Assembly (NCBI GenBank): GCA_904424815.1
Contig: CAJGBI010000001.1
Location: 1,078,508 to 1,142,507 of the forward strand
DNA length: 64,000 bases
Direction: 5' to 3'
DNA from: Puniceicoccaceae bacterium Marseille-Q1082
Lineage (GTDB): Bacteria; Verrucomicrobiota; Verrucomicrobiia; Opitutales; Intestinicryptomonadaceae
Shown: in pieces, positions 55,043-64,000 of the stretch
How the letters are laid out: every line of letters starts with the position of its first letter
Position numbering within the stretch: the stretch's first letter is position 1
Position numbers and translations under genes: made by a program
The notes under the pieces: generated by a model
Told to the model about the DNA's origin: nothing
Seen by the model: only the letters and a program-made list of their open reading frames with translations
Databases searched by the model: none

Positions 55043-55077
55043 AACGCGCGCGCCGCGTGCGGAGCGCGCGCCTTTTC
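55043..55077 (+). promoter_or_regulatory. GC-rich hairpin in the pheS leader
   Basis: GCGCGCGC...GAGCGCGCGCCTTTT forms a stem with a short T-run 23 bp before the pheS ATG. It could be an attenuator. No leader peptide rich in Phe and no T-box is evident, so the role is open. Confidence 0.35.
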
Positions 55078-55099
55078 AAACGAAAAGTTTTCAACCGAC

Positions 55100-56146
55100 A
55101 TGGAAAACAAAATCAACGAAATTTTGGCGAGGGCGAAGGCGGCCCTGCCCGCCGCGAAGACCAAGACCGAAGTCGCGGAAATTTCCGCCTCGATAACGGG
55201 GCCCAAAGGCGAGCTCACCGCCGCGATGAAGCTTATCCCCACCCTCGACAAGGCGCAGCGCCCCGTCGTCGGCAAGCTCATAAACCTCGCGAAATCGCAG
55301 ATAGAGCCGCTCATAGCCGAAGCCTACGCGCGCCTCGAGAACGCGGAAATGGCGAAGGCGCTCGGAGACAAGCCCGACGCCACCCTTCCCCCGTGCGGGG
55401 AAGCCCGCGGGACAATCCACCCGCTCACCGCCACAATCCGCAAAATCTGCGACATTTTCAAGCGCGCCGGCTTCACCGTCGCCGAAGCCTCCGACCTCGA
55501 GACGGAGTGGTATTGCTTTGACGCGCTCAACACCCCCGCCAACCACCCCGCCCGCGACGCGCAGGACACCCTGTTTATGCCGCGCAGGGCGAAAGTCTCC
55601 AACGTCTCAAAGCACGCGGACGAGCTCTACCTTTTGCGCAGCCACACCTCGAGCGTGCAGATACGCGCGATGATGAAGGAGGGCGCGCCGATCAGGATAA
55701 TGGCCCCGGGCCGCGCGTTCCGCCGCGACACCGTGGACGCCACGCACTCCGCGAATTTCCACCAGATAGAATGCCTCTGCGTCGACAGGGGCGTAAAGCT
55801 CACCGACTTGAAGGCGATACTCGACTACCTCTTCAAAAACCTGTTCGGCAAATCCGCCAGGACGCGCCTGCGCCCAAGCTTTTTCCCCTTCACCGAGCCG
55901 AGCTTTGAGGTGGACTTCATGAGCTCCGACATCGGCAGGCTGAGCGGCAGGTGGATAGAGATAATGGGTTGCGGAATGGTCGACCCCAACGTGCTCGAAA
56001 ACGTCGGACTGGATCCGAAAGAATACAGCGGGTACGCCTTCGGGCTCGGGGTCGAAAGGGTGGCTATGCTGATGCACTCGATAGACGACATCCGCCACTT
56101 CTACGCCAACGACGTGCGCTTTCTGCGCCAATTCCGCTCGAGATAA
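55100..56146 (+). CDS. pheS: Phenylalanyl-tRNA synthetase, alpha subunit
   Basis: 348 residues. N-terminal coiled coil (about 1-90), then the class II catalytic core with motif 2 (HTSSVQIRAM; PGRAFRRDTVDATHSANFHQIE) and motif 3 (GYAFGLGVERVAML). It pairs with PheT to charge tRNA-Phe. The gap to pheT is 16 bp with AAGGAGG inside. Confidence 0.97.
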   Translation: MENKINEILARAKAALPAAKTKTEVAEISASITGPKGELTAAMKLIPTLDKAQRPVVGKLINLAKSQIEPLIAEAYARLENAEMAKALGDKPDATLPPCGEARGTIHPLTATIRKICDIFKRAGFTVAEASDLETEWYCFDALNTPANHPARDAQDTLFMPRRAKVSNVSKHADELYLLRSHTSSVQIRAMMKEGAPIRIMAPGRAFRRDTVDATHSANFHQIECLCVDRGVKLTDLKAILDYLFKNLFGKSARTRLRPSFFPFTEPSFEVDFMSSDIGRLSGRWIEIMGCGMVDPNVLENVGLDPKEYSGYAFGLGVERVAMLMHSIDDIRHFYANDVRFLRQFRSR

Positions 56147-56162
56147 CAAGGAGGACTCCACA

Positions 56163-58613
56163 ATGAAGGCAAGTTTGAAATGGCTTAACAAATACGCAGA
56201 CCTCGGCGGGATTTCCGCGGAAGAAATCGCGGAGGCTCTGCCGATGCTCGGGCTGGAGGTCGAAAGCGTCGAGACTCTCGGGCTCAAGCAGCTCGACCGC
56301 GTGGTGGTCGGCGAAATACTCTCGCGCGAGCCCCACCCGGACTCCGACCACCTCGGCGTCTGCATGGTGAAAGTCTCCCCCGACTCCGACCCGATACAAA
56401 TCGTGTGCGGCGCGTCGAATTACAAAGTCGGCGACAGGGTTCCCGTTGCGCTCGCCGGCGCGAAGCTCCCGACCGAAGACGGGAAAGGCTTCGAGATAAA
56501 GGTCTCGAAACTCCGCGGCGTCGAGAGCAACGGCATGATGTGCTCCGCGCGAGAGCTCGGCCTCGGGCAGGACCACAGCGGCCTGCTGATACTCGAAAGC
56601 CGCCCCGAAATCGGGACTCCGATAAACGACGTTTTCACCGACTCCGACACCGTGTTTGAAATAGAGCTCACCGCAAACCGAGGCGACTGCCTAAGCCACA
56701 TCGGAATCGCGCGGGAGCTTGCCGCGAAATTCGGAAGGCAATTTAAAAAACCCGAACTCAAATATAATCCGAAATATTCCGCCGCGCCTGCGGGCGGGCT
56801 GCTCGAGTCCGTCGAGCTCAAAACGCCCAACTGCCCGATGTACTGCGCGGTGTCCGTAAAAGGCGTAAAAATCGCCCCGTCGCCGGAATGGATGCGCCGC
56901 GACCTCGAGGCCGCGGGGCTGCGCTCCATAAACAACGTCGTGGACGTCACCAACTACGTTCTTATGGAGTACGGGCAGCCCCTGCACGCCTTCGACGCGC
57001 GCCGGATAAGCGGCGGGAAAATCATAGTCCGCCAGGCGGAAGAGGGCGAAAAAATCCAGACCCTTGACGAAAAAATACACACGCTTTCCACGGACGTGAC
57101 GCTGATATGCGACGGCTCCCGCGCGGTGGCTATGGCGGGCGTCATGGGCGGGCTGAACTCTGAAGTCGAGGACGACACCGCCGACGTCGTGATCGAGGCC
57201 GCCTATTTCAACCCGGGCAATATCCGCTCGACGAGCCGCAAGTACTCCATAAGCACGGATTCCTCGTACCGCTTTGCGCGCGACGTGGACCCGCAGGGGA
57301 CGCTCGAGGCCGCGCGCCGCGCCGCCGACCTCATCGCCGAAACCGCTGGGGGCGAAATCGTCGAAACCGCGTGCCTTGTCGGCTCGGCGCCGAGGGCGGC
57401 GCGCGACATCGAAATCTCCCGAAAATTCATAGAGGACAGCATCGGCTTCGAGGCCCCTTCGGAGGAAATCGAAAGGGTGTTCCGCAGCCTCGGATTCGGC
57501 GTGGAAAGCGCCGGAGACGGCAAGTGGAAGGTGAATGTCCCGACTTTCAGAAGCGACGTCGACAGGCCGGTCGACCTCGTGGAGGAATACGTGCGCATGA
57601 TAGGCTCCGACAGGATTCCGGAAGTCCCCGTAATCTCGCAGGCTCTCATACGCGACGACGACCCGCTCTATAAATACAACTGCGCCGCCGCCGACTACCT
57701 CTGCTCCCGCGGGCTAAACGAGTGCCAAAACTACACGCTCAAAGACAGCTCCAAACAGGCCCTTCTCTACGCCGGTTCCGAGCTCCTCAAGCTCGCAAAC
57801 CCCCTGACCTCCGACCAGGACAGCCTCAGGGCATCGCTCATAGACGGGCTTCTCGACGCCGCGGCGACCAACCTTTCCAACGCCAACGGATTTTTCGGAT
57901 TCTTCGAAAACGGGGAGATTTTCAGGCCCGACGCCTCGGGGGAAATTTCGGAGCTCTCGGCGACGGCGTTCATTCTCGTCTCCGGCGCCTCCGAAACTTC
58001 GTGGCGAGAGCCCGCGCGGCCCGACTTCTACGCCGCCAAGCGCCTTGCATGCGACCTGCTCTCGATTCTCGGGGTGGACGCGGGGCGGCTGAACTTCTCG
58101 CAGGTTGAGGGCGAACCCGTCTGGGAGGCGGGGTTTGCCGCCGGCTGCGGCTCCGAAAAGCGCGAGGGCTTCAGAGTCAGGTTCGGCGCGGTCTCCGTGG
58201 CGCACCTGCGCGGGCGCGGAATAGACAAGACCGTATGGGCGGGCGAAATCTCCTTCCGCCCTGACGTGGCGGGGCGCAAAAAGTCCGCCGAAAAATTCAA
58301 GGCTTTCCCGTCTTTCCCGCCCTCGTCGCGCGACCTCGCCGTGATAGTCGAAGATTCGGAGCCCGCCAAGAACGTCTCCGACGAAATCGTAAAAATCGCC
58401 GGACAAAAGACAAAGGGCAAGGGATTCGAGCTCGAATCCTGCTCGATATTCGACATCTACCGCGGCAAGGGCGTCCCCGAGGGCTTCAAGAGCCTCGCAT
58501 GCGCCCTGCGCTTCCGCTCGGGAGAAAAAACCCTGCAAACCGAAGAGGTGAACGGGGTTTTCGACGCCATTTGCCGGGAGCTCTCCAAAAAGCGCAAACT
58601 GCGCGCCCAGTAA
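56163..58613 (+). CDS. pheT: Phenylalanyl-tRNA synthetase, beta subunit
   Basis: 816 residues, full length. Domain order: N-terminal EMAP-type tRNA-binding domain (VVGEILSREPHPDSDHLGVC), the B3/4 editing domain (YVLMEYGQPLHAFDA), the B5 domain, the inactive class II core and the C-terminal anticodon-binding FDX-ACB domain (FPSFPPSSRDLAVIVEDS). It is transcribed with pheS and probably tatC. Confidence 0.97.
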   Translation: MKASLKWLNKYADLGGISAEEIAEALPMLGLEVESVETLGLKQLDRVVVGEILSREPHPDSDHLGVCMVKVSPDSDPIQIVCGASNYKVGDRVPVALAGAKLPTEDGKGFEIKVSKLRGVESNGMMCSARELGLGQDHSGLLILESRPEIGTPINDVFTDSDTVFEIELTANRGDCLSHIGIARELAAKFGRQFKKPELKYNPKYSAAPAGGLLESVELKTPNCPMYCAVSVKGVKIAPSPEWMRRDLEAAGLRSINNVVDVTNYVLMEYGQPLHAFDARRISGGKIIVRQAEEGEKIQTLDEKIHTLSTDVTLICDGSRAVAMAGVMGGLNSEVEDDTADVVIEAAYFNPGNIRSTSRKYSISTDSSYRFARDVDPQGTLEAARRAADLIAETAGGEIVETACLVGSAPRAARDIEISRKFIEDSIGFEAPSEEIERVFRSLGFGVESAGDGKWKVNVPTFRSDVDRPVDLVEEYVRMIGSDRIPEVPVISQALIRDDDPLYKYNCAAADYLCSRGLNECQNYTLKDSSKQALLYAGSELLKLANPLTSDQDSLRASLIDGLLDAAATNLSNANGFFGFFENGEIFRPDASGEISELSATAFILVSGASETSWREPARPDFYAAKRLACDLLSILGVDAGRLNFSQVEGEPVWEAGFAAGCGSEKREGFRVRFGAVSVAHLRGRGIDKTVWAGEISFRPDVAGRKKSAEKFKAFPSFPPSSRDLAVIVEDSEPAKNVSDEIVKIAGQKTKGKGFELESCSIFDIYRGKGVPEGFKSLACALRFRSGEKTLQTEEVNGVFDAICRELSKKRKLRAQ

Positions 58614-58619
58614 AGGCCC

Positions 58620-60044
58620 ATGCCGGAAGAATCCCAAGAAAACGACCCGTCCGAAATGACGTTCCTCGAACACCTCGAGGAAATGAGGTTCGTCATAATC
58701 AAAATTCTGGCGTTCTTCTCCGTGGCGCTGGTGTTCGTTCTGGTATTCTTCCACTACTTCAACTCCATGATGCTCTACCCGCTCAATTCCGCCAAGGAAA
58801 TCCTCGCGAATTGGGTCGGTGACGAGCAGGTGACGGACGTAAAGACCGAGCGCATAGGCCCTGTGTACCTCGTCCCCGCCGGCGGGGACGGCAAGACGAA
58901 AACCGGCCCGTACTACATAGAGCCCAAAGACGATTCCATCGTCCTGTTCAAGGACAAAAAGCCCGCAAACCCGTGGTACGCCGATATCAAGCTGCGTTCG
59001 ATGTCGTTCACAACCCCGATAGTGGTGTATTTTTACGTCGGGTTCCTCGGTGCGCTCGGGCTGTCGTTGCCGGCGGCGTTCTACTTTTCGGCGCGCTTCG
59101 TAGCGCCCGGGCTTAAAAAAGAGGAGCTCGCAATGCTGCGCCCGGGAATCATTGCTGCGATATTCCTGTTCGCGGTGGGCGTGTGCTTCGCGTTTTTCTT
59201 CATGCTGCCAATGGGGATAGCGTTCATGTCGTGGATGTCCCAGGGAATGCAAATGGAGATGTTCCCCGACGCGCAGTCGTATTACAGCATGGTGATATTC
59301 CTGACAATGGCGGTAGGAGTCACGTTCGAGCTCCCCCTGGTGGAGTTCATACTGATATACCTCGGGGTGCTCGACACCGCGTGGCTGAAAAACAACCGCC
59401 GCATGGTGTTTTTGATAATCCTCATTTTCGCAACCGTCATAACCCCTCCGGACGCCATTACGCAGGTGTCGCTCACCATTCCGCTATACCTGATGTACGA
59501 AGTCGCGCTGAGGCTCGGGGAAAAAATGCGCAACGCCAAGCTGCGCCGCGACGCCGAAAGGGAGCGGCTCGAGGAAATCGAAGAGCAAAAGCAGATGCGG
59601 GAATACGCCAAAACCGTCGCAAAAGAGCGCCTCGCCGAAGAGGAGGCGGAAAGGCTCGAAGCCAAAGGCGGAGCGGAGGCGGTATCCGAGCCCGAGGGGG
59701 AATTCGGGCATATCGACCGCTCGCACTACGAGCTTCCGGAAGACTACGACCCCAACAGGGTTGACGACTACGGCATGGGATATTACGAGGAGGACTACAA
59801 GATGGACTCCTACATAGACTACGGCAGGCTGGCGCGCCCCGTTCCGGACTTCGGCCCGGACTGGAACCTCAACCGCCCCGACACGTCGTTCATGACGCCC
59901 GACTGGAGCCTCAACGACTCCGCGGGGGCTGCGGAAAGCGCGGCGGAATCCGAAAGCGCGCCGAAATCCGAAACGAACCCTCCGCCTGCGGGAAAGAACG
60001 GCGGCGCGGATTCCAACCCTCCGGAGGAAACCGGCGACCGATGA
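58620..60044 (+). CDS. tatC: Sec-independent translocase TatC with long C-terminal extension
   Basis: 474 residues; the usual TatC is about 250. The core (about 1-300) shows FLEHLEEMR, six helices, and the FELPLVEF and TPPDAITQ signatures. Between helices 1 and 2 lies an enlarged loop (about 50-120). The last about 170 residues are cytoplasmic: a charged coiled coil (RRDAERERLEEIEEQKQMREY), an acidic Tyr-rich part (YDPNRVDDYGMGYYEEDYK) and a Pro/Ser/Glu tail. tatA/B is not nearby. Several Tat-type proteins are encoded in this window. Confidence 0.93.
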   Translation: MPEESQENDPSEMTFLEHLEEMRFVIIKILAFFSVALVFVLVFFHYFNSMMLYPLNSAKEILANWVGDEQVTDVKTERIGPVYLVPAGGDGKTKTGPYYIEPKDDSIVLFKDKKPANPWYADIKLRSMSFTTPIVVYFYVGFLGALGLSLPAAFYFSARFVAPGLKKEELAMLRPGIIAAIFLFAVGVCFAFFFMLPMGIAFMSWMSQGMQMEMFPDAQSYYSMVIFLTMAVGVTFELPLVEFILIYLGVLDTAWLKNNRRMVFLIILIFATVITPPDAITQVSLTIPLYLMYEVALRLGEKMRNAKLRRDAERERLEEIEEQKQMREYAKTVAKERLAEEEAERLEAKGGAEAVSEPEGEFGHIDRSHYELPEDYDPNRVDDYGMGYYEEDYKMDSYIDYGRLARPVPDFGPDWNLNRPDTSFMTPDWSLNDSAGAAESAAESESAPKSETNPPPAGKNGGADSNPPEETGDR

Positions 60045-61882
60045 CATTCCCCGCCGCGAAAACCGCACTTATCCTACTCGCCGCGGGCCTGTGCGCGTGC
60101 TCGCGGCCTCCGGAAATACGGCGCGGAGAATTTCCCCTGCCCGCGGACGCCGAAATATCCGAATGTACCCCGGGGAATTACGGGGGCGTATTCGTCCTCG
60201 CCGCCTCGCAGGAGCCTAAAACTTTCAACCCGCTCATCGCTACCGACGCCTACTCGTCGCAGATAATCGACCTTATCCTATCGCCCCTCGTGACGGTCGA
60301 CCCCTTCACCATGAACCCGATTCCCGCCCTCGCGAAATCGTGGACCATATCGGAAGACAAGAAAACCTACCGGTTCGACCTGCGCGAGGGCGTAAAATTC
60401 AGCGACGGGGTCGAAATCACTGCGGACGACGTGATATTCACTTTCGAGACGATATTCGCCCCGAGCCTCGGCGAAGACGGGAAACCGCTTGCGGACAAGT
60501 CGACCGGCAGGCCGCTGCTGCGCTATCCGTCGAGGTACGCTGGCCAGTACACGATAGGCGGAGAACCCGTAAAATTCAGAAAAACCGGCAAGTATTCCGT
60601 GGAGTTTTCGACAAAAAAAGCCTACGCGCCGTTTCTCACCGACATAGGATTTGTGGGAATACTGCCAAAACACCGCCTCGAAAAGGCGGCGGCGGACGGC
60701 TCGTTCCAGCAGGCGTGGTCCACGCAGACGGCGATTTCCAACCCGTCGGAAATCGCGGCGTCGGGGCCGTTCCAGATTTTCTCCTACAAGCCCGGAGAGC
60801 GCCTCGCGCTAAAGCCCAACCCGCACTATTGGCGGGCTGACAAAAAAGGCAACCGCCTGCCCTACATAGACTTTCTAATATACAAGTTCGTCGCCGACGC
60901 CAACACATCGACAATACTTTTCGCCACGGGCCAGTGCGACGCCTCAAATGTGGGCGCCAACGACTACGCCTGGGTCAAAAACTACGCCGAAACCTACAAA
61001 TTCAAAATTTACGAGCGCGGGCCGGACACCGGAATTTTCTTCGTGTGGTTCAACCTCAACCCGGGTTCGGCGGAGGACGGCAAACCCTATGTCGCCCCGC
61101 ACAAGCTCAAATGGTTCTCCAACCCCGAATTTCGGAGGGCGGTCATGAAGGCGGTCGACCGCGACGGGCTGATAAAAAGCGTGTGGTTCGGCCGCGCCAG
61201 AAAGCTCGACGGGATAATCTCGCCCGCCAACAAAAAATGGCACAACCCCGACACCCCGAAATACTCCTACGACCCCGAATCGGCGCGGCGGATGCTGGTA
61301 TCGCAGGGATTTTCCTACGACGCCTCCGGAAGGCTTCTCGACCCGCAAAAAAACCGCGTGGAATTCGAGTTCATCGTCGCGGACGGCTCGCAAAACGCAA
61401 CCGCAATGTCCACGACCTTTGTCGAAAACATGAGGGCGATAGGCATAGAGGTGAGGCTGAAATTCATGGATTTCGGCACGATGATTTCAAAAATCGACAA
61501 CACGTTTGAATACGAGGCGGCCCTCATGGGGTTCACCGGCGGCGGCGACCCCTCGGGCGGCAAGGCCATTTACCGCTCCGACGGCTTTCTTCACGTCTGG
61601 AATCCCCGCCAAAAGTCGCCCGCCACCGAGTGGGAAAGGCGCGTCGACGAAATAATGGACGCCCAGGAGGTCGAATTCGACCCCGCCAGGCGCAAGGCGC
61701 TCGTAGACGAAATGCAAAACATATTTTCGAGGGAGCTTCCCCTGCTCTTCCTCGTCACCCCTATGAGCTATTCGGGAGTCTCCGAGAAATGGCGCAACGT
61801 GCGCGTGCCTCCGGTCGGCTCCGTAATCTGGAACATCGACGAACTCTACGATCCGGGCGAATCCGAAGGGGGCGGGAAATAA
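60041..61882 (+). CDS. Oligopeptide ABC transporter substrate-binding lipoprotein
   Basis: 613 residues, SBP family 5 (DppA/OppA-like). The lipobox LCAC (Cys20) ends the signal. Domain features include EPKTFNPLIATDAYSSQI, the LAKSWTISEDKKTYRFDLREGVKFSDG stretch in parts, and the C-terminal LPLLFLVTPMSYSGVSEKW. It is slightly longer than the typical 530 residues. It overlaps the tatC stop by ATGA; the fused permease gene starts 4 bp after it. Confidence 0.92.
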   Translation: MTFPAAKTALILLAAGLCACSRPPEIRRGEFPLPADAEISECTPGNYGGVFVLAASQEPKTFNPLIATDAYSSQIIDLILSPLVTVDPFTMNPIPALAKSWTISEDKKTYRFDLREGVKFSDGVEITADDVIFTFETIFAPSLGEDGKPLADKSTGRPLLRYPSRYAGQYTIGGEPVKFRKTGKYSVEFSTKKAYAPFLTDIGFVGILPKHRLEKAAADGSFQQAWSTQTAISNPSEIAASGPFQIFSYKPGERLALKPNPHYWRADKKGNRLPYIDFLIYKFVADANTSTILFATGQCDASNVGANDYAWVKNYAETYKFKIYERGPDTGIFFVWFNLNPGSAEDGKPYVAPHKLKWFSNPEFRRAVMKAVDRDGLIKSVWFGRARKLDGIISPANKKWHNPDTPKYSYDPESARRMLVSQGFSYDASGRLLDPQKNRVEFEFIVADGSQNATAMSTTFVENMRAIGIEVRLKFMDFGTMISKIDNTFEYEAALMGFTGGGDPSGGKAIYRSDGFLHVWNPRQKSPATEWERRVDEIMDAQEVEFDPARRKALVDEMQNIFSRELPLLFLVTPMSYSGVSEKWRNVRVPPVGSVIWNIDELYDPGESEGGGK

Positions 61883-61886
61883 GGGC

Positions 61887-64000
61887 ATGGCGAAATTCAT
61901 CGCAAGGCGGCTGCTTTCCATGATACCCCTGATGCTGGGCATCAGCGCGCTCGTATTTCTGCTCATGTACCTCGCCCCGGGGGATTTTCTGAGCGAGGCG
62001 CGCAACTCCAAGGACATCAGCCCGGAAATCGTAAAGCAGGAGGAAATGCGCCTGGGGCTCGACAAGCCGTGGTACGTGCAGTACGGCAGGTGGCTCAACG
62101 GCGTCTCTCCGGTCAAGACGAGCCTTTTGCTGCCGGAATCCGAGAGGGGCAAACATTCCGCCGTATATTTCGGCGCGCCCGACTTCGGGTTTTCGTGGAG
62201 CTACAAGATACCCGTCCTCGAGCTCATCGGGCAGAGAATTTTTCCGACTCTTCTGCTCGCGCTTTCGAGCACCTTCGTAATCTACGCGGTCTCCATTCCG
62301 CTCGGGGTGCTCGCCGCCGTCCGCCGCGACTCCGCGTTCGACAAGCTAAGCGCGTTTCTCGCCTACGCAGCGCTGAGCGTGCCGTACTTTTTCCTCGCGC
62401 TGCTTGCGGTGTTGTTTGCCGCAGTCACGGGGCTGCTACCTACGGGCGGGCAGGTCTCCATACTCCACGACTTCCTTTCCCCCGCGGCTAAGTTCGGAGA
62501 CTGGATAAAACACCTGGTTCTTCCGACGCTCGTCCTGTCGCTCGGCGGAATAGCGTCTATGATGCGCGTGATGCGCGGGACATTCCTCGACTATTCGCGC
62601 GCGGATTTCGTGACGACCGCCCGCGCAAAGGGAATGGGCGAAAACGCCATAATGTTCAAGCATGTGCTGCGCAACGCGATAAATCCGGTGGTCACATCGT
62701 TCGGATTCGCCTTTGCGGGGCTGCTATCCGGCGCGCTGCTCGTGGAGAACGTCATGAACTATCCGGGCCTCGGGCAGCTCATATACGCGGCGATAATCAA
62801 GCAGGACCAGTACGTCGTGATGGCGGGGGTGGTGATAGGCTGCGCGATGCTGGTCGCGGGCCAGCTGATAGCCGACATACTGCTCGCGCTCGCCGACCCC
62901 CGAATACGCCTCGAGCGCGAAAAAGCGCCCGCGAAGGGCATAGCAGTTTTCACGGCGTGCGTCGCTGCGGCCGCCGCGCTCCTAACGTGGGCGTGCGAGA
63001 CATTCCCCGAGTTCTTCGGCATTGTCAAAACCGCCTCCTTCTGGGCGGCAATGGCGGGGGCAGCGGTTCTCGCGCTGATGCTCGCGCTCGGGCTGTTCTG
63101 GGCGGCGGCGTTCTTCTGCAAAAACCTCCTCCCCCAGACGCTGCGCTCCAAGCGCGGCGCCGCCGCCCTCGCGATCCTCGCCGCAATGTACGCCGCCGCA
63201 ATTTTCGCGCCGTTCCTCGCCCCGTACTCGCCGACCGAACAGTGCCTCGACAAATCCTTCCACCCGCCGACAAAAATATTCTTTGAAAACGGCTCGCTGC
63301 GCGCCCAATGCTACCGCCAGTCGGATCCGAGCATAGCGCAATACGAGCCCGTGGAGGGCGAGAGCCTGCCGATAAAATTTTTCGTGAGGGACGAGAAGAG
63401 CGACTACAAAATCTTCGGGCTGATACCGTTTAAGGCGCGCCTGTTCGGGGTGGACTCTCCGGACCCCGACGCGCGCGTCTACCTTCTGGGCGCGGACTCC
63501 ACGGGGCGCGACGTGTTCTCCCGCCTGCTCTACGGCGCGCGCGTGTCGCTGAGCATAGGCTTTGTGGGAATCGCTATAACCATGGTGCTCGGGTTTCTCG
63601 TGGGCGGGCTCGCGGGATATTTCGGCGGAACTTTCGACTTCGTGGCGATGAGGTTCGTAGAGTTTCTCATGGCGATTCCGAGCCTGTACCTGCTGCTCGC
63701 CATGCGCTCCGCCCTCGCCCCGCACTTCGACAGCGCGCAAATGTACGTCATGATAGTCATAATACTCTCCGCGCTCGCCTGGGCGGGAACCGCGCGTGTC
63801 ATCAGGGGAATGTCGCTTTCCCTCGCAAACGCCCAGTACGTCCAGGCGGCGAAGGCTATGGGAGAGTCTCCCGTAAAAATAATAATAAGGCATTTTCTGC
63901 CCAATGTCCTGAGCTACCTGATCGTGGGCGCAACCCTCTCCATACCCGCCTACGTTTTGGGGGAGGCCGCGCTGTCGTTCCTCGGCCTCGGGATACAGGA
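61887..64000 (+). CDS. Fused DppB-DppC oligopeptide ABC permease (partial)
   Basis: One open frame of at least 704 codons that runs off the window end. Residues 1 to about 330 are a DppB/OppB permease: FIARRLLSMIPLMLGISALVF, EAA loop ARAKGMGENAIMFKHVLRNAINP in parts, YPGLGQLIYAAI. Residues from about 415 on are a DppC/OppC permease: RGAAALAILAAMYAAAIFAPFLAPY, GADSTGRDVFSRLLYGARVSL, EAA loop AKAMGESPVKIIIRHFLPN. A hydrophobic linker joins them. Both EAA loops are intact, so one polypeptide supplies both channel halves. The ATPase genes probably lie beyond the edge. Confidence 0.9.
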   Translation, partial: MAKFIARRLLSMIPLMLGISALVFLLMYLAPGDFLSEARNSKDISPEIVKQEEMRLGLDKPWYVQYGRWLNGVSPVKTSLLLPESERGKHSAVYFGAPDFGFSWSYKIPVLELIGQRIFPTLLLALSSTFVIYAVSIPLGVLAAVRRDSAFDKLSAFLAYAALSVPYFFLALLAVLFAAVTGLLPTGGQVSILHDFLSPAAKFGDWIKHLVLPTLVLSLGGIASMMRVMRGTFLDYSRADFVTTARAKGMGENAIMFKHVLRNAINPVVTSFGFAFAGLLSGALLVENVMNYPGLGQLIYAAIIKQDQYVVMAGVVIGCAMLVAGQLIADILLALADPRIRLEREKAPAKGIAVFTACVAAAAALLTWACETFPEFFGIVKTASFWAAMAGAAVLALMLALGLFWAAAFFCKNLLPQTLRSKRGAAALAILAAMYAAAIFAPFLAPYSPTEQCLDKSFHPPTKIFFENGSLRAQCYRQSDPSIAQYEPVEGESLPIKFFVRDEKSDYKIFGLIPFKARLFGVDSPDPDARVYLLGADSTGRDVFSRLLYGARVSLSIGFVGIAITMVLGFLVGGLAGYFGGTFDFVAMRFVEFLMAIPSLYLLLAMRSALAPHFDSAQMYVMIVIILSALAWAGTARVIRGMSLSLANAQYVQAAKAMGESPVKIIIRHFLPNVLSYLIVGATLSIPAYVLGEAALSFLGLGIQ

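Noticed and set aside
57714-59252. 512-codon minus-strand frame opposite pheT and tatC
   Set aside because: Shadow of two certain genes; its charged repeats come from antisense reading.

Overview
The window is moderately GC-rich bacterial chromosome. It carries PEP-CTERM surface proteins, an exosortase, GTP-type PEP carboxykinase, and many Tat-type and lipoprotein signals. Its redox and hydrolase genes resemble those I know from gut Bacteroidota. Together this fits an intestinal member of the Verrucomicrobiota, probably close to Opitutales/Puniceicoccales. That placement is inference; there is no rRNA here to fix it.

Layout. 0.1-2.3 kb: phospholipid synthesis (pgsA, pgpA), an acyl-ACP thioesterase and tRNA-Lys. 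2.4-3.7 kb: an ISL3-family insertion sequence. 3.8-23 kb: a regulator-rich accessory island with two LysR genes, one AraC gene, an EmrAB-like pump fused to a dienelactone-hydrolase-like enzyme, two more paralogues of that hydrolase, flavodoxin and flavin reductase, a cyclophilin-like protein, a PepSY-like protein, a DUF3737-MalY-EamA-DUF418 operon, an acetyltransferase and a Tat-exported aldo/keto reductase. 22.9-29.3 kb: a DRE-TIM aldolase, a tiny Cys-rich lipoprotein, nadD, and a redox operon (DkgA-like reductase, membrane polyferredoxin, Tat lipoprotein AKR-ferredoxin-DUF1893). 29.5-37.2 kb: two PEP-CTERM proteins, pckG and an exosortase. 37.3-43.4 kb: a PHP phosphoesterase, panD, a class V aminotransferase and a type IA topoisomerase. 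43.9-49.5 kb: a broken IS30 element and a 1466-residue PEP-CTERM repeat protein. 49.5-50.8 kb has no gene. 50.8-64 kb: hemD, an M42 peptidase, a DUF6786-like lipoprotein, rpmI-rplT, pheST, tatC and an oligopeptide ABC transporter whose two permeases are one fused gene.

How it fits together. The accessory island and the redox operon appear linked by DNA sites. A 57-bp promoter block (14336-14392) is repeated at 18701-18757, with a diverged relative at 12001-12054. A separate perfect 23-bp box stands just upstream of the -35 elements of both the AraC gene and the DkgA-like operon 17 kb away. This suggests a stress or detoxification regulon under LysR and AraC control, combining efflux, hydrolysis, carbonyl reduction and electron delivery. 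The exosortase C/R/H triad and three PEP-CTERM proteins suggest a complete sorting pathway for large beta-repeat surface proteins. TatC and several Tat-type substrates lie in the same window.
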